DNA of 64,000 nucleotides, taken from positions 504,467 through 568,466 of the forward strand of contig CAVXEW010000006.1 in assembly GCA_963760965.1 (NCBI GenBank), in the 5' to 3' direction. A program made the translations under genes and the position numbers. The stretch's first letter is position 1; each line of letters starts with the position of its first letter. This DNA is from Pararhizobium_B sp963760965 (GTDB taxonomy: Bacteria; Pseudomonadota; Alphaproteobacteria; Rhizobiales; Rhizobiaceae). Of this stretch, positions 28,612-38,358 are shown one piece after another. Under the pieces are notes generated by a model. It had not been told where the DNA came from and did not search any database. It was given only the letters and a program-made list of their open reading frames with translations.

Positions 28612-30912
28612 TCAGTTCTGGTTGATCTTCGAGCCCTTCATCGTGATGTCGCTCGAAGCCTTGACGTTGATCTTGCCGGACCCGTTGACGCTGATGTCCT
28701 TGCCTTCGATGCTGATGGTTCCGTCTTTCTTCATGGAGATCATTGCAGAGCCGCATTTGATGACGATGGATTCGCCGGCCTCGATCAGGAGATTCTTGCC
28801 GATCTTGAGCAGGCCGTTGTTGCCGATTTCGACTTCGTCGTCCTTGGCGACGGTCAGCCCCGGGAGCCGCCGATGGTCGGTGGCGTCGTCCTGGCCGACG
28901 GCGCGCTGCGGCCGCCGCCGATGTCGGCGGACTGCGAGCCGATGACGATATGCTCTGGTCGCTGCCGATCTGCCAGCTGTCGGCGACGCCGATCGTGTGG
29001 ATCTGGTCGGCGCCGACGGTGACGCGTGCGGGCCGCGCCGACCTTCGCGTCTCGCTCGCCCCGACCGTGTCGACGCGGGCCGCGCCCACCGATGATGCGT
29101 CTGCACCAGCGAGACCGTCTGGCTGTGGTTGGCGCCGATCGTCTCGCTCGAATTCGCGCCGATTGCGATCGTCTCGTTCGAGCCGACGGTGAGGGACCGG
29201 TTCACGCCGACCGTCTCGGTGTCGTTCGAGCCGATGCGCACCGTGCGGTTGACGCCCGACGGAGGTCGTCTTGTTGTTGCCGACGTCCTCGTCGAGATCG
29301 ACGCCGACGGAGTGTTTCGCGTCGTGGTCGATGCGATCCGCCTGGTCGTGCTGGACGAGCTTGGCTGCGATCGTTCTTGACGAGAAGCGTGTGGTCCTTC
29401 TGGGCCTGGAAATAGACCTCCTCGGAGCCCTGCCTTGTCCTCGAAGCGCAGTTCGTTCCAGCCGCCGCCGCCCTTCGAGGAATTGCTCTTGAAGCCGGAC
29501 TGCGTGGCGTTGCCGGGCAGGCCGTAGGGCGGCATCTGCGCGGCGTTGTAGACGCGGCCGGTGATGATCGGCCGGTCGGGGTCGCCCTCGATGAACTCGA
29601 CGATCACCTCCTGGCCGATCCGCGGGATCTGGATGAAGCCCCAGTTGCTGCCGGCCCAGCCCTGCGAGACGCGCACGAAGCAGGAGCTGTTCTGGTCCTT
29701 CTTGCCGAGCCGGTCCCAGTGGAACTGGACCTTCACGCGCGCATACTTGTCGGTGAAGATTTCCTCGCCGGACGGGCCGACGACGGTTGCCGTCTGCGGC
29801 CCGCGCATGACCGGCCGCGGCGTCGAGCCGGGGCGGGCGGAAGGGCAGCTTCGTCGGCGCCAGTTCCAGCTGCGACCCTGAAGCCTCCGCCTCCGTCGGC
29901 GGCGCCGCCTCCGAACTCCGGATCGGTGAGTTCCATGTCGGCGCGCACCACGAGGTATTCCCGGTTCTGGTCCGCGCTGCGGGAAGTTCTGCAGCGTGAA
30001 CGTGCAGCCCGGGTGGAGCCCGCGGACGTTTCCTTCCCCTCTGGCCCGTTCGTGCGGCGCCTGCAACTCCTCGCGGCGGATCGAGGCGATGGCCTCGCCG
30101 TGGCCGATGTCGAGATGCGTGCCCGGCTGCCGATAATTCTCGCCGCCCGCTTCCTTGTGCGAGAACGGATGGCTCGACTTCGCCATGAGGTCCGCGCCCG
30201 GCTTCTCGAAGTCGTAGTCTGTGTGAACGTACGTTCCAGGCCGCACCGAAGTTCCGGGAAGCCACTCCGTCATGTATTCCTTGTCGCTGCGCATCGGATA
30301 GCCGCGCGGCTGGAAGTCGACCGTCTCGTAGTCCGGTACGGGCTTGAGCTTGCTCATGGAATCCGCAAGCACGAGCGTATGCTGGCCTTCGGCATGCTCG
30401 AAAAAATAGAAGATGCCTTCGTGCTCCAGGAGCCGCTGCACGAAATCGAGGTCGCTCTCGTCGAACTGGACGCAGTATTCGCGCGGCTGGTAGGAGCCCT
30501 CCAGCCGCTTCTCGAACTTCGCTGCGTCGTACTTGGAGAATATCTCCTCGACGATCTCGACCACGCTCATCTTCTGGAAGATGCGGCAGTCCGTCGTGTT
30601 GCCGAGCAGCCAGAGCCAGGGCCGGACCGTCGCCTCGCAGGAGACCCTCCGCTCCTCGACGCCGGTGACCCGGAAGTCGGAAACGATGCCGCTCATCCAG
30701 CGCGAAGGAGAGCGCTCGATCTGGAGGGAAAGCGGCCCTCCGAGGACATCGAGCGGGTTCAGGTCCCGGCCCGTCACGACGAAGCCTACCTTGTAGGTGA
30801 AGCAGCGGCTGATCTCGTCGCGCCCCGCGAGGTGCGTGAACGTGATGCCGGAAGATCCGGCCGGCGTCTGGAGAACTGCGGAACGATCAATTGTAGCGCT
30901 CTCACCGGCCAT
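28612..30912 (-). CDS. vgrG: TssI/VgrG, T6SS spike protein (several frame breaks)
   Basis: The protein is about 760 residues. The N-terminal gp27-like domain has FTHLAGRDEISRCFTYKVGF and EHEGIFYFFEHAEG. The gp5-like OB fold (EIFTDKYARVKVQFHWDR) and GFIQIPRIGQEVIVEFIEGD follow. The C-terminus is a beta-helix of VGxNxxxTVGxN-type repeats ending KINVKASSDITMKGSKINQN. The frame changes near 29990, 29880, 29835, 29430, 29385 and 29260, and again near 29090 and 28860, always with continued similarity. It is the trimeric needle tip on which PAAR-like effectors sit. It heads a leftward operon with DUF6484 and a TIGR02270-like gene and is divergent from fha2. Confidence 0.9.
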   Translation of the reverse strand: MAGESATIDRSAVLQTPAGSSGITFTHLAGRDEISRCFTYKVGFVVTGRDLNPLDVLGGPLSLQIERSPSRWMSGIVSDFRVTGVEERRVSCEATVRPWLWLLGNTTDCRIFQKMSVVEIVEEIFSKYDAAKFEKRLEGSYQPREYCVQFDESDLDFVQRLLEHEGIFYFFEHAEGQHTLVLADSMSKLKPVPDYETVDFQPRGYPMRSDKEYMTEWLPGTSVRPGTYVHTDYDFEKPGADLMAKSSHPFSHKEAGGENYRQPGTHLDIGHGEAIASIRREELQAPHERARGEGNVRGLHPGCTFTLQNFPQRGPEPGIPRGARRHGTHRSGVRRRRRRRRRRLQGRSWNWRRRSCPSARPGSTPRPVMRGPQTATVVGPSGEEIFTDKYARVKVQFHWDRLGKKDQNSSCFVRVSQGWAGSNWGFIQIPRIGQEVIVEFIEGDPDRPIITGRVYNAAQMPPYGLPGNATQSGFKSNSSKGGGGWNELRFEDKAGLRGGLFPGPEGPHASRQERSQPSSSSTTRRIASTTTRNTPSASISTRTSATTRRPPSGVNRTVRIGSNDTETVGVNRSLTVGSNETIAIGANSSETIGANHSQTVSLVQTHHRWARPASTRSGRARREGRRGPHASPSAPTRSTRSASPTAGRSAATRAYRHRLAVRRHRRRPQRAVGQDDATDHRRLPGLTVAKDDEVEIGNNGLLKIGKNLLIEAGESIVIKCGSAMISMKKDGTISIEGKDISVNGSGKINVKASSDITMKGSKINQN

Positions 30913-31125
30913 CGTGTTCCGCTCTTCACATGCATTCCAGCTATTGCGGATTGAAACTAGCACAACTCCGACGGCGTACAAAGTATTTCGCGAAATGCGA
31001 AAATAACAAGCCGCTCTTTTTCTGCGACGCGTCATGTTATGCTTGCTCGGAGGACGCGCCTGCAGTCCTGCCGGAAGTCTCCGGCAGTTCTGGCTGCGCC
31101 CGCCCGGACCTTGCTGGACGTGCCC

Positions 31126-32196
31126 ATGCTGATCCGCCTGACGATCGAGAATGCAGACCGCCTTCCGGATGGCGGCCCCCTCCAGTACCAGGCAGACAGC
31201 CGCGGATTCGATATCGGCCGCGAGGGCCGCCAATGGACCCTGCCGGACCCGCGCAAGCTGATTTCTGGCCGGCATTGCGAGGTCGTGTGGGAGAAGGGCG
31301 GCTTCTGGCTCCACGACACCTCGCGAAACGGGACGTTCCTGAACGGATCGAGCGAGCGCATGGCAAGCCCGCACAGGCTGCGCGACGGCGACCGGATCAG
31401 GATCGGTCACTACATCGTATCGGTGGCGCTCCGCGAAGGCGCGTGGGGACGGGGAGCTTCGGACGCGACGGCGGGCGGCGGGCTCGAACGGGCCGCGGCT
31501 GGCGGAGCCGGCCATGCAGCCGCCGCGGACGGCGGCACCCCGCCGCAGACGGCCGCAACCTTCGCGGCCGGGCGGTCGCCGGCCGCCGGCATTGCCGGAC
31601 GGGCGCCACAGGGTGCCGGGGCGGACATGCTGCTGGAGGCGATTGCGGAGGGCGCAGGCGTGCCGGCGGAAATGTTCCGGCAGCGCGATCCGGAGGAAGT
31701 CGGGCGGGAGATCGGCGCAGTCCTTCGCACGACCGTCGATGAACTCGCCCTCCTGTTGAGGGCACGCGCAACGGCAAAGACACTCGCGCGGAGCGGGCAC
31801 CGCACGATGATCGGCTCGGTGGAGAACAATCCGCTGAAGTTCGTGCCGGCGTCGGAGGAGATCATCGAGATCATGTTCACCCGCCGCCGTCCCGGCTACC
31901 TCGATGCGCGGAAGAGCGTCGAGGCGGCCTTCGAGGATCTGAAGACCCATGAGATGGCGACCTATTCCGCCATGCAGAGCGCCCTCGCGCGGCTGCTCGA
32001 CGACCTCTCGCCGGAGACAGTCGAGGGGAAGGTGACCTCCTCGACGTTTTCGTCGAGGAAGTCACGCGCATGGGACGCGCTGGTCGCCGTCTGGAGAACG
32101 CTGGAGGAGCAGCGCGAGAACGGCATGCTCGACGTCTTCCTCGAATATTTCGGGGAGGCCTATGCCAGGGCGTCGAAGCAGAAGCAGGACACCTGA
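31126..32196 (+). CDS. tagH: FHA-domain T6SS protein, TagH-like, copy 2
   Basis: The 356-residue protein is intact. The FHA domain (~1-105) begins MLIRLTIENADRLPDGGPL and contains FDIGREGRQWTLPDP, ISGRHCEVVW and TSRNGTFLNG, with the phosphothreonine-binding Arg, Ser and Asn in place. An Ala/Gly-rich linker follows, then the T6SS FHA C-terminal domain (GSVENNPLKFVPASEEIIE, RKSRAWDALVAVWRTLEEQ). The frame is open upstream to 31039. ATG 31126 fits the domain start, though the ribosome site is weak. It heads the second T6SS block and is the second FHA protein of the locus. Confidence 0.85.
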   Translation: MLIRLTIENADRLPDGGPLQYQADSRGFDIGREGRQWTLPDPRKLISGRHCEVVWEKGGFWLHDTSRNGTFLNGSSERMASPHRLRDGDRIRIGHYIVSVALREGAWGRGASDATAGGGLERAAAGGAGHAAAADGGTPPQTAATFAAGRSPAAGIAGRAPQGAGADMLLEAIAEGAGVPAEMFRQRDPEEVGREIGAVLRTTVDELALLLRARATAKTLARSGHRTMIGSVENNPLKFVPASEEIIEIMFTRRRPGYLDARKSVEAAFEDLKTHEMATYSAMQSALARLLDDLSPETVEGKVTSSTFSSRKSRAWDALVAVWRTLEEQRENGMLDVFLEYFGEAYARASKQKQDT

Positions 32197-32247
32197 TCGG
32201 CCACCTGAAATGTGGCCCGTGGCGGGCCGGATCGCGAGGAGGTAAGG

Positions 32248-32343
32248 TTGAGCCTTCGTTCGACATCCGGCTGGCGCACGACATGGGGGAGTGTGGCTAT
32301 GGCGACGAACACCGGCAGGCTTTGCTCCGGGATAGCGCGATGA
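32248..32343 (+). CDS. Possible 31-residue leader ORF before tssL2
   Basis: A TTG-started frame with an unusually strong ribosome site (AGGAGGTAAGG, 32237-32247) encodes 31 residues. It stops at TGA 32341-32343, overlapping the tssL2 ATG as ATGA. The tssL2 ATG has no good ribosome site of its own, so translation could be coupled through this ORF. Alternatively the ribosome site belongs to tssL2 and a nearby base error splits its N-terminus. Given how many frame breaks occur in this locus, the second explanation is as likely. Confidence 0.3.
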   Translation: MSLRSTSGWRTTWGSVAMATNTGRLCSGIAR

Positions 32344-33857
32344 CCTCCGGGCGCGGACCGACGCAGGCCGACGAAAAGACCGTCTTCCACGAGGCTTCGG
32401 GGGTGGACGGCGAGCGGCATGAACGGCACGGCGCGGAAGCCGGCGCGCCGGCGCCGGCCGAACCTACGACCTTCGATCCGTCGCCCGCCGAACATGCGCC
32501 GAGGGGCTGGGCACCGACGGGCACCGTCTTCGAACCCGCCGCAGGCGTTTCGCAGCCGCCGCCGCAGCCGGAGCGGCCCGGGATGCCGCAGGCCGAGCTG
32601 CTTGGCGCTCTTTCGCACGTCGGGTACGGAACGTCCAATCCCCTTGTGGCGGCCGCCGCGCCCGCGTTGATGCTTCTCGGCGAGCTGCAGCTCGTCGCCG
32701 CCGAGCGGGACATGGCGGTGCTGGCCCGCCACCTTGCCGAGACCGTCCGCGGCTTCGAGCGCGCGGCGGCGGAGGCCGGGGTCGCGGAGAACGATGCGCG
32801 CGTTGGCCGCTATCTCTTGTGCGAAACGATCGACGACATCGTCGGCGGTCTCCCGGGTATCGAACGTGAGGTGTGGCTGCGGGACGGCATGCTGGCACGG
32901 TTCTTCCGGGCCGACGAGGCCGGCCGGGGTTTCTTTCAGGCGCTGAATGCCGTGCTTGCCGATCCGGGATCACGCGGAGACCTTCTCGAACTGGCGCATC
33001 TCTGCCTGGCGCTCGGCTATGCCGGACAGTATCGTGTTCGACGCGAAGGGGGGGCGATGCTCGGCCAGGTGCGCCGCGACGTCTATGAGGCGCTGCGCTA
33101 TTTCCGCCCGCGTCCCGATGCCGGGATATCGCCGCAATGGCGGGGGCTTTCCGAGACGATGCTGCCGAAGGGACGCAAGGTCCCGTTGTGGGCGTTCGCC
33201 GGCCTCGCCACGGGCCTGCTGGCCGGCATCTTCTTCCTCGCGCGCATCTCCGTGACGGCGGACGGGGACCGGCTGGAGAGCGCGCTCCTGTCGCTGAACC
33301 CCGCCGGCAGCGTCACGATCAGGCACGCCGCCCTTGCGCCGCAGGCCGCGAAGACGGTGAAGGCAGCGGCGCCGCAGCCGCCGCCCCCGTCCCCGCCGGT
33401 TCGGGGGGCGGGAGAGATCGACCGTATCCGCCGGGGGCTTGCCGACGACATCTCGGCAGGCGTCCTCAAAGTGTCCGCGAAGGGCGACTTCATCGTCATC
33501 GCGGTCGACAACGTCGCACTGTTCGAATCGGGCAAGGCGCAAGCCAAGTCCGGCTTCTCGGCGACGGCGGGCCGGATCGGATTTGCCCTCGATCGCGAGC
33601 CGGGCCCGATCCGCATCGTCGGCTACACCGACAATCTGAAGCCCGGTCGCTCGAGCGTCTTCAAGTCGAACTACGATCTCTCGGTGGCCCGCGCGGAAGC
33701 CGTGGCGAAGCTGATCCGGCCGAAGCTTGCCGATCCCGCGCGCGTCGCGGTGGAGGGCAAGGGCGCCGAGGACCCGATAGATACCAACGCCACGGAGGCC
33801 GGACGGGCCCGCAACCGCCGCGTGGAGGTCATGATCCGCCGGGAGGAGACGCTGTGA
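32340..33857 (+). CDS. tssL: TssL2, second T6SS TssL with OmpA-like C-terminus
   Basis: The 505-residue protein is intact. A ~100-residue disordered Pro/Ala-rich N-terminus precedes the DotU/IcmH domain (RYLLCETIDDIVGGLPGIE, LELAHLCLALGYAGQYRV). One membrane segment follows at ~281-303 (VPLWAFAGLATGLLAGIFFL), then an OmpA-like domain (GPIRIVGYTDNLKPGRSSVF, ending NRRVEVMIRREETL). It is clearly diverged from TssL1. The frame is open to 32070. ATG 32340 is chosen because the preceding small ORF ends there. It is followed by tssM2, pppA and ppkA. Confidence 0.88.
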   Translation: MTSGRGPTQADEKTVFHEASGVDGERHERHGAEAGAPAPAEPTTFDPSPAEHAPRGWAPTGTVFEPAAGVSQPPPQPERPGMPQAELLGALSHVGYGTSNPLVAAAAPALMLLGELQLVAAERDMAVLARHLAETVRGFERAAAEAGVAENDARVGRYLLCETIDDIVGGLPGIEREVWLRDGMLARFFRADEAGRGFFQALNAVLADPGSRGDLLELAHLCLALGYAGQYRVRREGGAMLGQVRRDVYEALRYFRPRPDAGISPQWRGLSETMLPKGRKVPLWAFAGLATGLLAGIFFLARISVTADGDRLESALLSLNPAGSVTIRHAALAPQAAKTVKAAAPQPPPPSPPVRGAGEIDRIRRGLADDISAGVLKVSAKGDFIVIAVDNVALFESGKAQAKSGFSATAGRIGFALDREPGPIRIVGYTDNLKPGRSSVFKSNYDLSVARAEAVAKLIRPKLADPARVAVEGKGAEDPIDTNATEAGRARNRRVEVMIRREETL

Positions 33858-33900
33858 GCACCGCTGGGCCATGCGTCCCGGCAGGGAAGGCGCGCGGCTT

Positions 33901-36900
33901 ATGACCTGGCTCCTTCGCATGGTCGGTCTGGTGGCGCTGGCGGGATTCGCCGCGGCGGTCTGGTTCGCCGGGCCGATGGTCGGCTTCGGCGACGCGCGTC
34001 CGCTCGAGCCGGCGTGGCTTCGCGCCATGATCATCGGCTGTGCCGCACTTGGTCTCGTTGCCTACTACGCCTTCCTTTACTGGCGGGCCGCCAGCGGCGC
34101 GCGAGCGCTTGAGAAGGCGGTGATCGCGGGAGGCGGCGACGGCGACATCCTGGAATCCCGCATGAAGCAGGCGATCGCCACGATGAAGCGCGGCAACGGT
34201 CGGCGGAACTTTCTCTACGAGGTCCCCTGGTATCTGATCATCGGCCCCCCGGGGACCGGCAAGACGACAGCCCTCGTCAATTCCGGACTTCGCTTCGCAC
34301 TTTCGGAAACCGGCGACGGCGCAGCCGTCGAAGGTGTGGGCGGAACGCGCTACTGCGACTGGTGGTTTGCCGAGGACGCGGTGCTGATCGACACCGCCGG
34401 CCGATACACCACGCAGGACTCGGACGCCGTCGCCGACCGCAAGAGCTGGCTGTCCTTTCTGGCGGTCCTCCGAAAGTACCGGCCGAAGCAACCCGTCAAC
34501 GGCATCGTCGTCGCCATTAGCCTCTCCGATCTGATCACCCTCAACGGACAGGAACTCGGCGTCTACGTCAGCGAGATCCGGAAGCGGCTGGCGGAGATCC
34601 GCGACAGCCTGCGGGTCCATCTCCCGGTCTACGTGCTCTTCACAAAGGCGGACCTTGTCGCCGGCTTCGCCGAATATTTCGCTGGCTTCGATGAAAGCCG
34701 CCGCCGCTCTGTCTGGGGAGCCGACTTTCCCGCCGCCCGGGGCCGGACGCGCGGCAGTTGCCGAGGTACCCGCCGCCTTCGACCGGCTCGTCCGGCGGCT
34801 GTCCGAAGAGGTCGCGGACCGCATGGAGGAGGAGGCAGACCCGGCAGGCACGCATCGCGATCTTCGGCTTCCCGGCCCAGTTCGGGCTTCTCACGGCAAC
34901 GCGTCGACGATTTCATGCCGGGTGTCTTCGGGACAGCCTCGTCGGGTCCGGGCGAGACGCTGCGCGGCTTCTATTTCTCCTCCGGAACCCAGGAAGGCAC
35001 GCCCGTCGACCAGTTCCTCGGCACGCTCGCCCGCAGTTTCGGCAGCGAGCCGCGGCAGCAACTGTCCGGAAAGGGCCGCAGCTATTTCCTTCACGATCTT
35101 ATGACGCGGGTGATTTTTGCGGAAGCGGGTTGGGTTTCCTACGATCCGGCAGCCGAGAAAAGAGGACGGATCGGCCGGATGGCGGGACTTGCCGCGATCG
35201 CGGCGACAGGCGTCGTCGTCGCCGGCGCGATCGCGCTCAGCTTCGCCGCGAATCGGGCACTCGTGGGCGACCACCGAAATTGCGTTGGCGCAGTATCGCC
35301 AGGGGGCGGCGGCCATCCTGGCGAAGGCCGCGGTCGACCAGCCGGATCTCGAGACCGTCGTCGGCCCGCTGTCGGCGTTGCGCGCGTTTCCGACCGGGTA
35401 CGACAACCGCGACGCTCCCGTGACGATCTTCGAAAGGCTCGGCCTCGGGCAGCGCCGGCGGCTGGTGGCGGCTTCCGAGGCGGCGTACCGGCACGCGCTC
35501 GAGCGGCTGTTGCGGCCGCGCCTGCTGATCGAGGCCGAAGAGGCGATCCAGCGCAACCTCTCCGATCCGGTCGCACTCTACGAGCCGCTGAAGATCTATC
35601 TCATGCTGGGCGGCAAGGCGCCGAAGACCGACCCGGATCTCGTCGTGGCATGGTTCGATCGCGACTGGGAGCAGAACAGGTTTCCGGGGCCTGGCAACAG
35701 TGAGGGCCGGGCGGTGCTCGCACGGCACGTCAGGGCCATGCTCGCGCTGGGCCAGGCGTACGATCAGCCCTATCGGCTGGACGGGAGGCTCGTCGCCGCC
35801 GCGCGCCGGCTGCTGGGGCCGATGAGCCTCCTCGATCGCGCGAAGGCCGTTCTGGTCTCCTCGACGGCCGCGACCTCGCTTCCGGATTTCGTCGTCGCCG
35901 AGCGCGCCGGCGCCGCAGTCCCCGCTGGTCTTCGAGACGACCGACGGCAGCGACTTCTCGAAGCTCCGCGTGCCGGGCATCTTCACATACGACGGTTTCA
36001 ATCGCGTCTATCTCGATCAACTGGCGCGGATCGCCGGCGCGCTGAAGGCTGACGCCTGGGTGTTCGGCGACGCGAACGGGCAGGGGAGCGTCGAGTGCCG
36101 ACCTTGCCCGGCTCGGACCGGAACTCCTCGACAGCTATGGTGCCGACTTCGCGCGGGCCTGGAACTCGATGCTTGCCAACCTGAAGTTCAAGCCGTTCTC
36201 GAAGGACAAGCCCCGCTACGTCACCCTGTCCGCAGCCGCGGCGTCGGGCTCGCCGATCGAGAAGTTGTTCGAGGCGGTGGCGCGCGAGACGGATCTGACG
36301 CGGGAGCCGGACGCGGTCGACATTGCTGCCTCTGCCGGACCCGGCACCGGGCCGCAAACGCCTCTGACATCCGAGGAGCGGGCAAGGGGGCTCGCGATGA
36401 TCGGAATCGAGGATGCGGGGGGCAAGTCGCAGAACCGGGCAGGGGCCGCGTTCGCCGCTGCGCCGGAGCTTCGGCCGGGCGCGCGCATCGCGGGGCAGTT
36501 CCGTGCCTACCAGGCGCTGGTCGACGGCCGCCCCGGCCAGAGGCCGGTCGACGGACTCGATGCGAAACTTTCGGGACATCTATCAGAGCCTCCGGCTCGC
36601 CGCCTCGGATCCCGCAGGAAGCGAACGCGCCAGCTCGACCCTGCAGCTAAAGATCCAGGCCCTGCGCCTCAACGCCTCTCGACTGCCCGGCGTGCTGGCG
36701 AACATGGCGAGTGCTGCCGCCGACGAGTTCGAGGGCCAGGCGGCCGAGACCACGATCGCGCGAACTCGACCAGAGCCTGAAGGCCTCCGTCACCGGCCCC
36801 TGCGAGGAAATCGTCACAGGGCGTTATCCCTTCTCCGCCGGCGCTGCATCCGACGTGCCGCTTGCGGACTTCGCGCGGCTGTTCGCGCCGAACGGCATCA

Positions 36901-37454
36901 TCGACCGCTACTTCGCCCAGAACCTCGCTTCGCTGGTGGACATGGGCGCCAAGCCATGGAAATGGCAGCCGGACAACCGGCTGGGGCGGGAATTGTCGCA
37001 GACGACGCTCGCCCGCTTCCAGATGGCCGCCGAGATCCGCGATGCGTTCTTCGCGCGGGGAGAAGCAGCACCGTCCGTAAAGCTCGCGGTGGAGCCCGCC
37101 TCGTTCAATTCCAACGTCGACATGGCTCTCCTGAACGTCGACGGCCAGGTGATCCGGATCGATCGAAACGGCAGTGGAGGGGGCACCCTCGCATGGCCCG
37201 GCGGGGCCGGTTCGGCCACGCTGAGCCTCACTCCGGCGCTGCCTGGGCGGCAGTCGTCGATTTCCTTCAGCGGGCCCTGGGCCCTGAAGCGGCTTATCGA
37301 CCGGGCCCGGATCAGTCCGGAGGGCGAGGGGCTCGCCGCACGTTTCGTCGTCGGCGGAAGGGACGTCGCATTTGTGATGAAAGCCCCGTCGGGGCCGGTC
37401 CCCTTCAGCCTCCCGGCGCTCTCGCGCTTCGCCTGTCCGGAGGGCTTCGAATGA
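33901..37454 (+). CDS. tssM: TssM2, second IcmF-like T6SS protein (eight frame breaks)
   Basis: Eight single-base insertions (near 34735, 34845, 34893, 35270, 35915, 36090, 36565 and 36765) rotate the frame 1-2-0 repeatedly. Removing them gives 1181 residues ending LSRFACPEGFE. Visible parts are two N-terminal membrane segments (~5-25, ~42-62), Walker A GPPGTGKT (115-122), VLIDTAGRYTTQDSD, a third membrane segment near 35195-35245, and the TssM C-terminal region. It presumably forms a membrane complex with TssL2 or a mixed one with TssL1. An alternative ATG at 33871 exists. AGGGAAGG precedes 33901. Confidence 0.88.
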
Positions 37455-37581
37455 CCGCGCTGCGGGGCCTTCGCGCGCCCGCGGCGGGGTGCTGCGCATA
37501 TGGTCTAAACAATGCGACTGTGGCACACTGCGGTGCGCATGATCGCGGCAAGGCGGCGTTCCCTGAACGCCGGGAGGGCAC

Positions 37582-38353
37582 ATGAGCGACGCAGTCCTTC
37601 CCTTCGTGAGCTATGGGGTGAGCCACCGCGGATGTGTCCGCCAGCGCAACGAGGACAGCTACCTCATCGAGCCCGAGAGCGGCCTCTGGCTCGTTGCCGA
37701 TGGCATGGGCGGCCACGATGCCGGCGACGTGGCCTCGGCGAGCATCGTGGAGCACCTTGCAGGCATCGGTGTCGCCGGCTCGGCGCGGGAGCTTCGCGCA
37801 CGGTTCGAGGCCGGCCTGTTGCGAGCGCATGAGGAGATCCGCAGCCTTTCCGACGAGCGCGGGGTGACCATCGGCTCCACGGTCGCCGCCCTGCTTGCCA
37901 TGAACGGCAACTTCGCCTGCCTCTGGTCCGGAGACAGCCGGGTCTACCTGGTCAGGAACGGCGAGATCTCGCAGATCTCCCGTGACCATACGGAAGTGCA
38001 GGAACTGCTCGACCGAGGCATCATCAGCCCTTCAGAAGCCAGCGTGTGGCCGCGACGCAATGTCGTGACGCGGGCGGTCGGCGTAAGCGACGAGATCGTC
38101 GTCGATGTCGAGCAGGGGGAGACCATGCCCGGCGACGTGTTCGTGCTCAGCACCGACGGCCTGACGGCGCATGTGAGCGACGCCGAGATCCGGCGTGCGC
38201 GATCGCGGAGTCGCCTCGCAACGCCTGCCAGACCCTCCTGAAGATGACGCTCGACCGCGGCGCCATCGACAATGTGACGATCGTGCTCGTGCGCTTTCTC
38301 GGAGAACCGACGGCCGCTCGCAGACGACCCGCGTGCTCGAGACCGGGCGCTGA
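37582..38353 (+). CDS. pppA: PppA, T6SS PP2C-type Ser/Thr phosphatase (frame breaks)
   Basis: The protein is about 256 residues. It begins VSYGVSHRGCVRQRNEDSYL, has metal-ligand motifs VADGMGGHDAGD and, later, FVLSTDGLTAHVSD, and ends with DNVTIVLVRFLG. This is the PPM/PP2C Stp1 family. PppA reverses PpkA phosphorylation of Fha or TssL and allows the T6SS to recycle. The frame changes near 38195 and 38312. The end at 38353 is inferred from the position of the kinase ATG, 5 bp on. GGGAGG precedes the ATG. Confidence 0.88.
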
Positions 38354-38358
38354 GCGGG

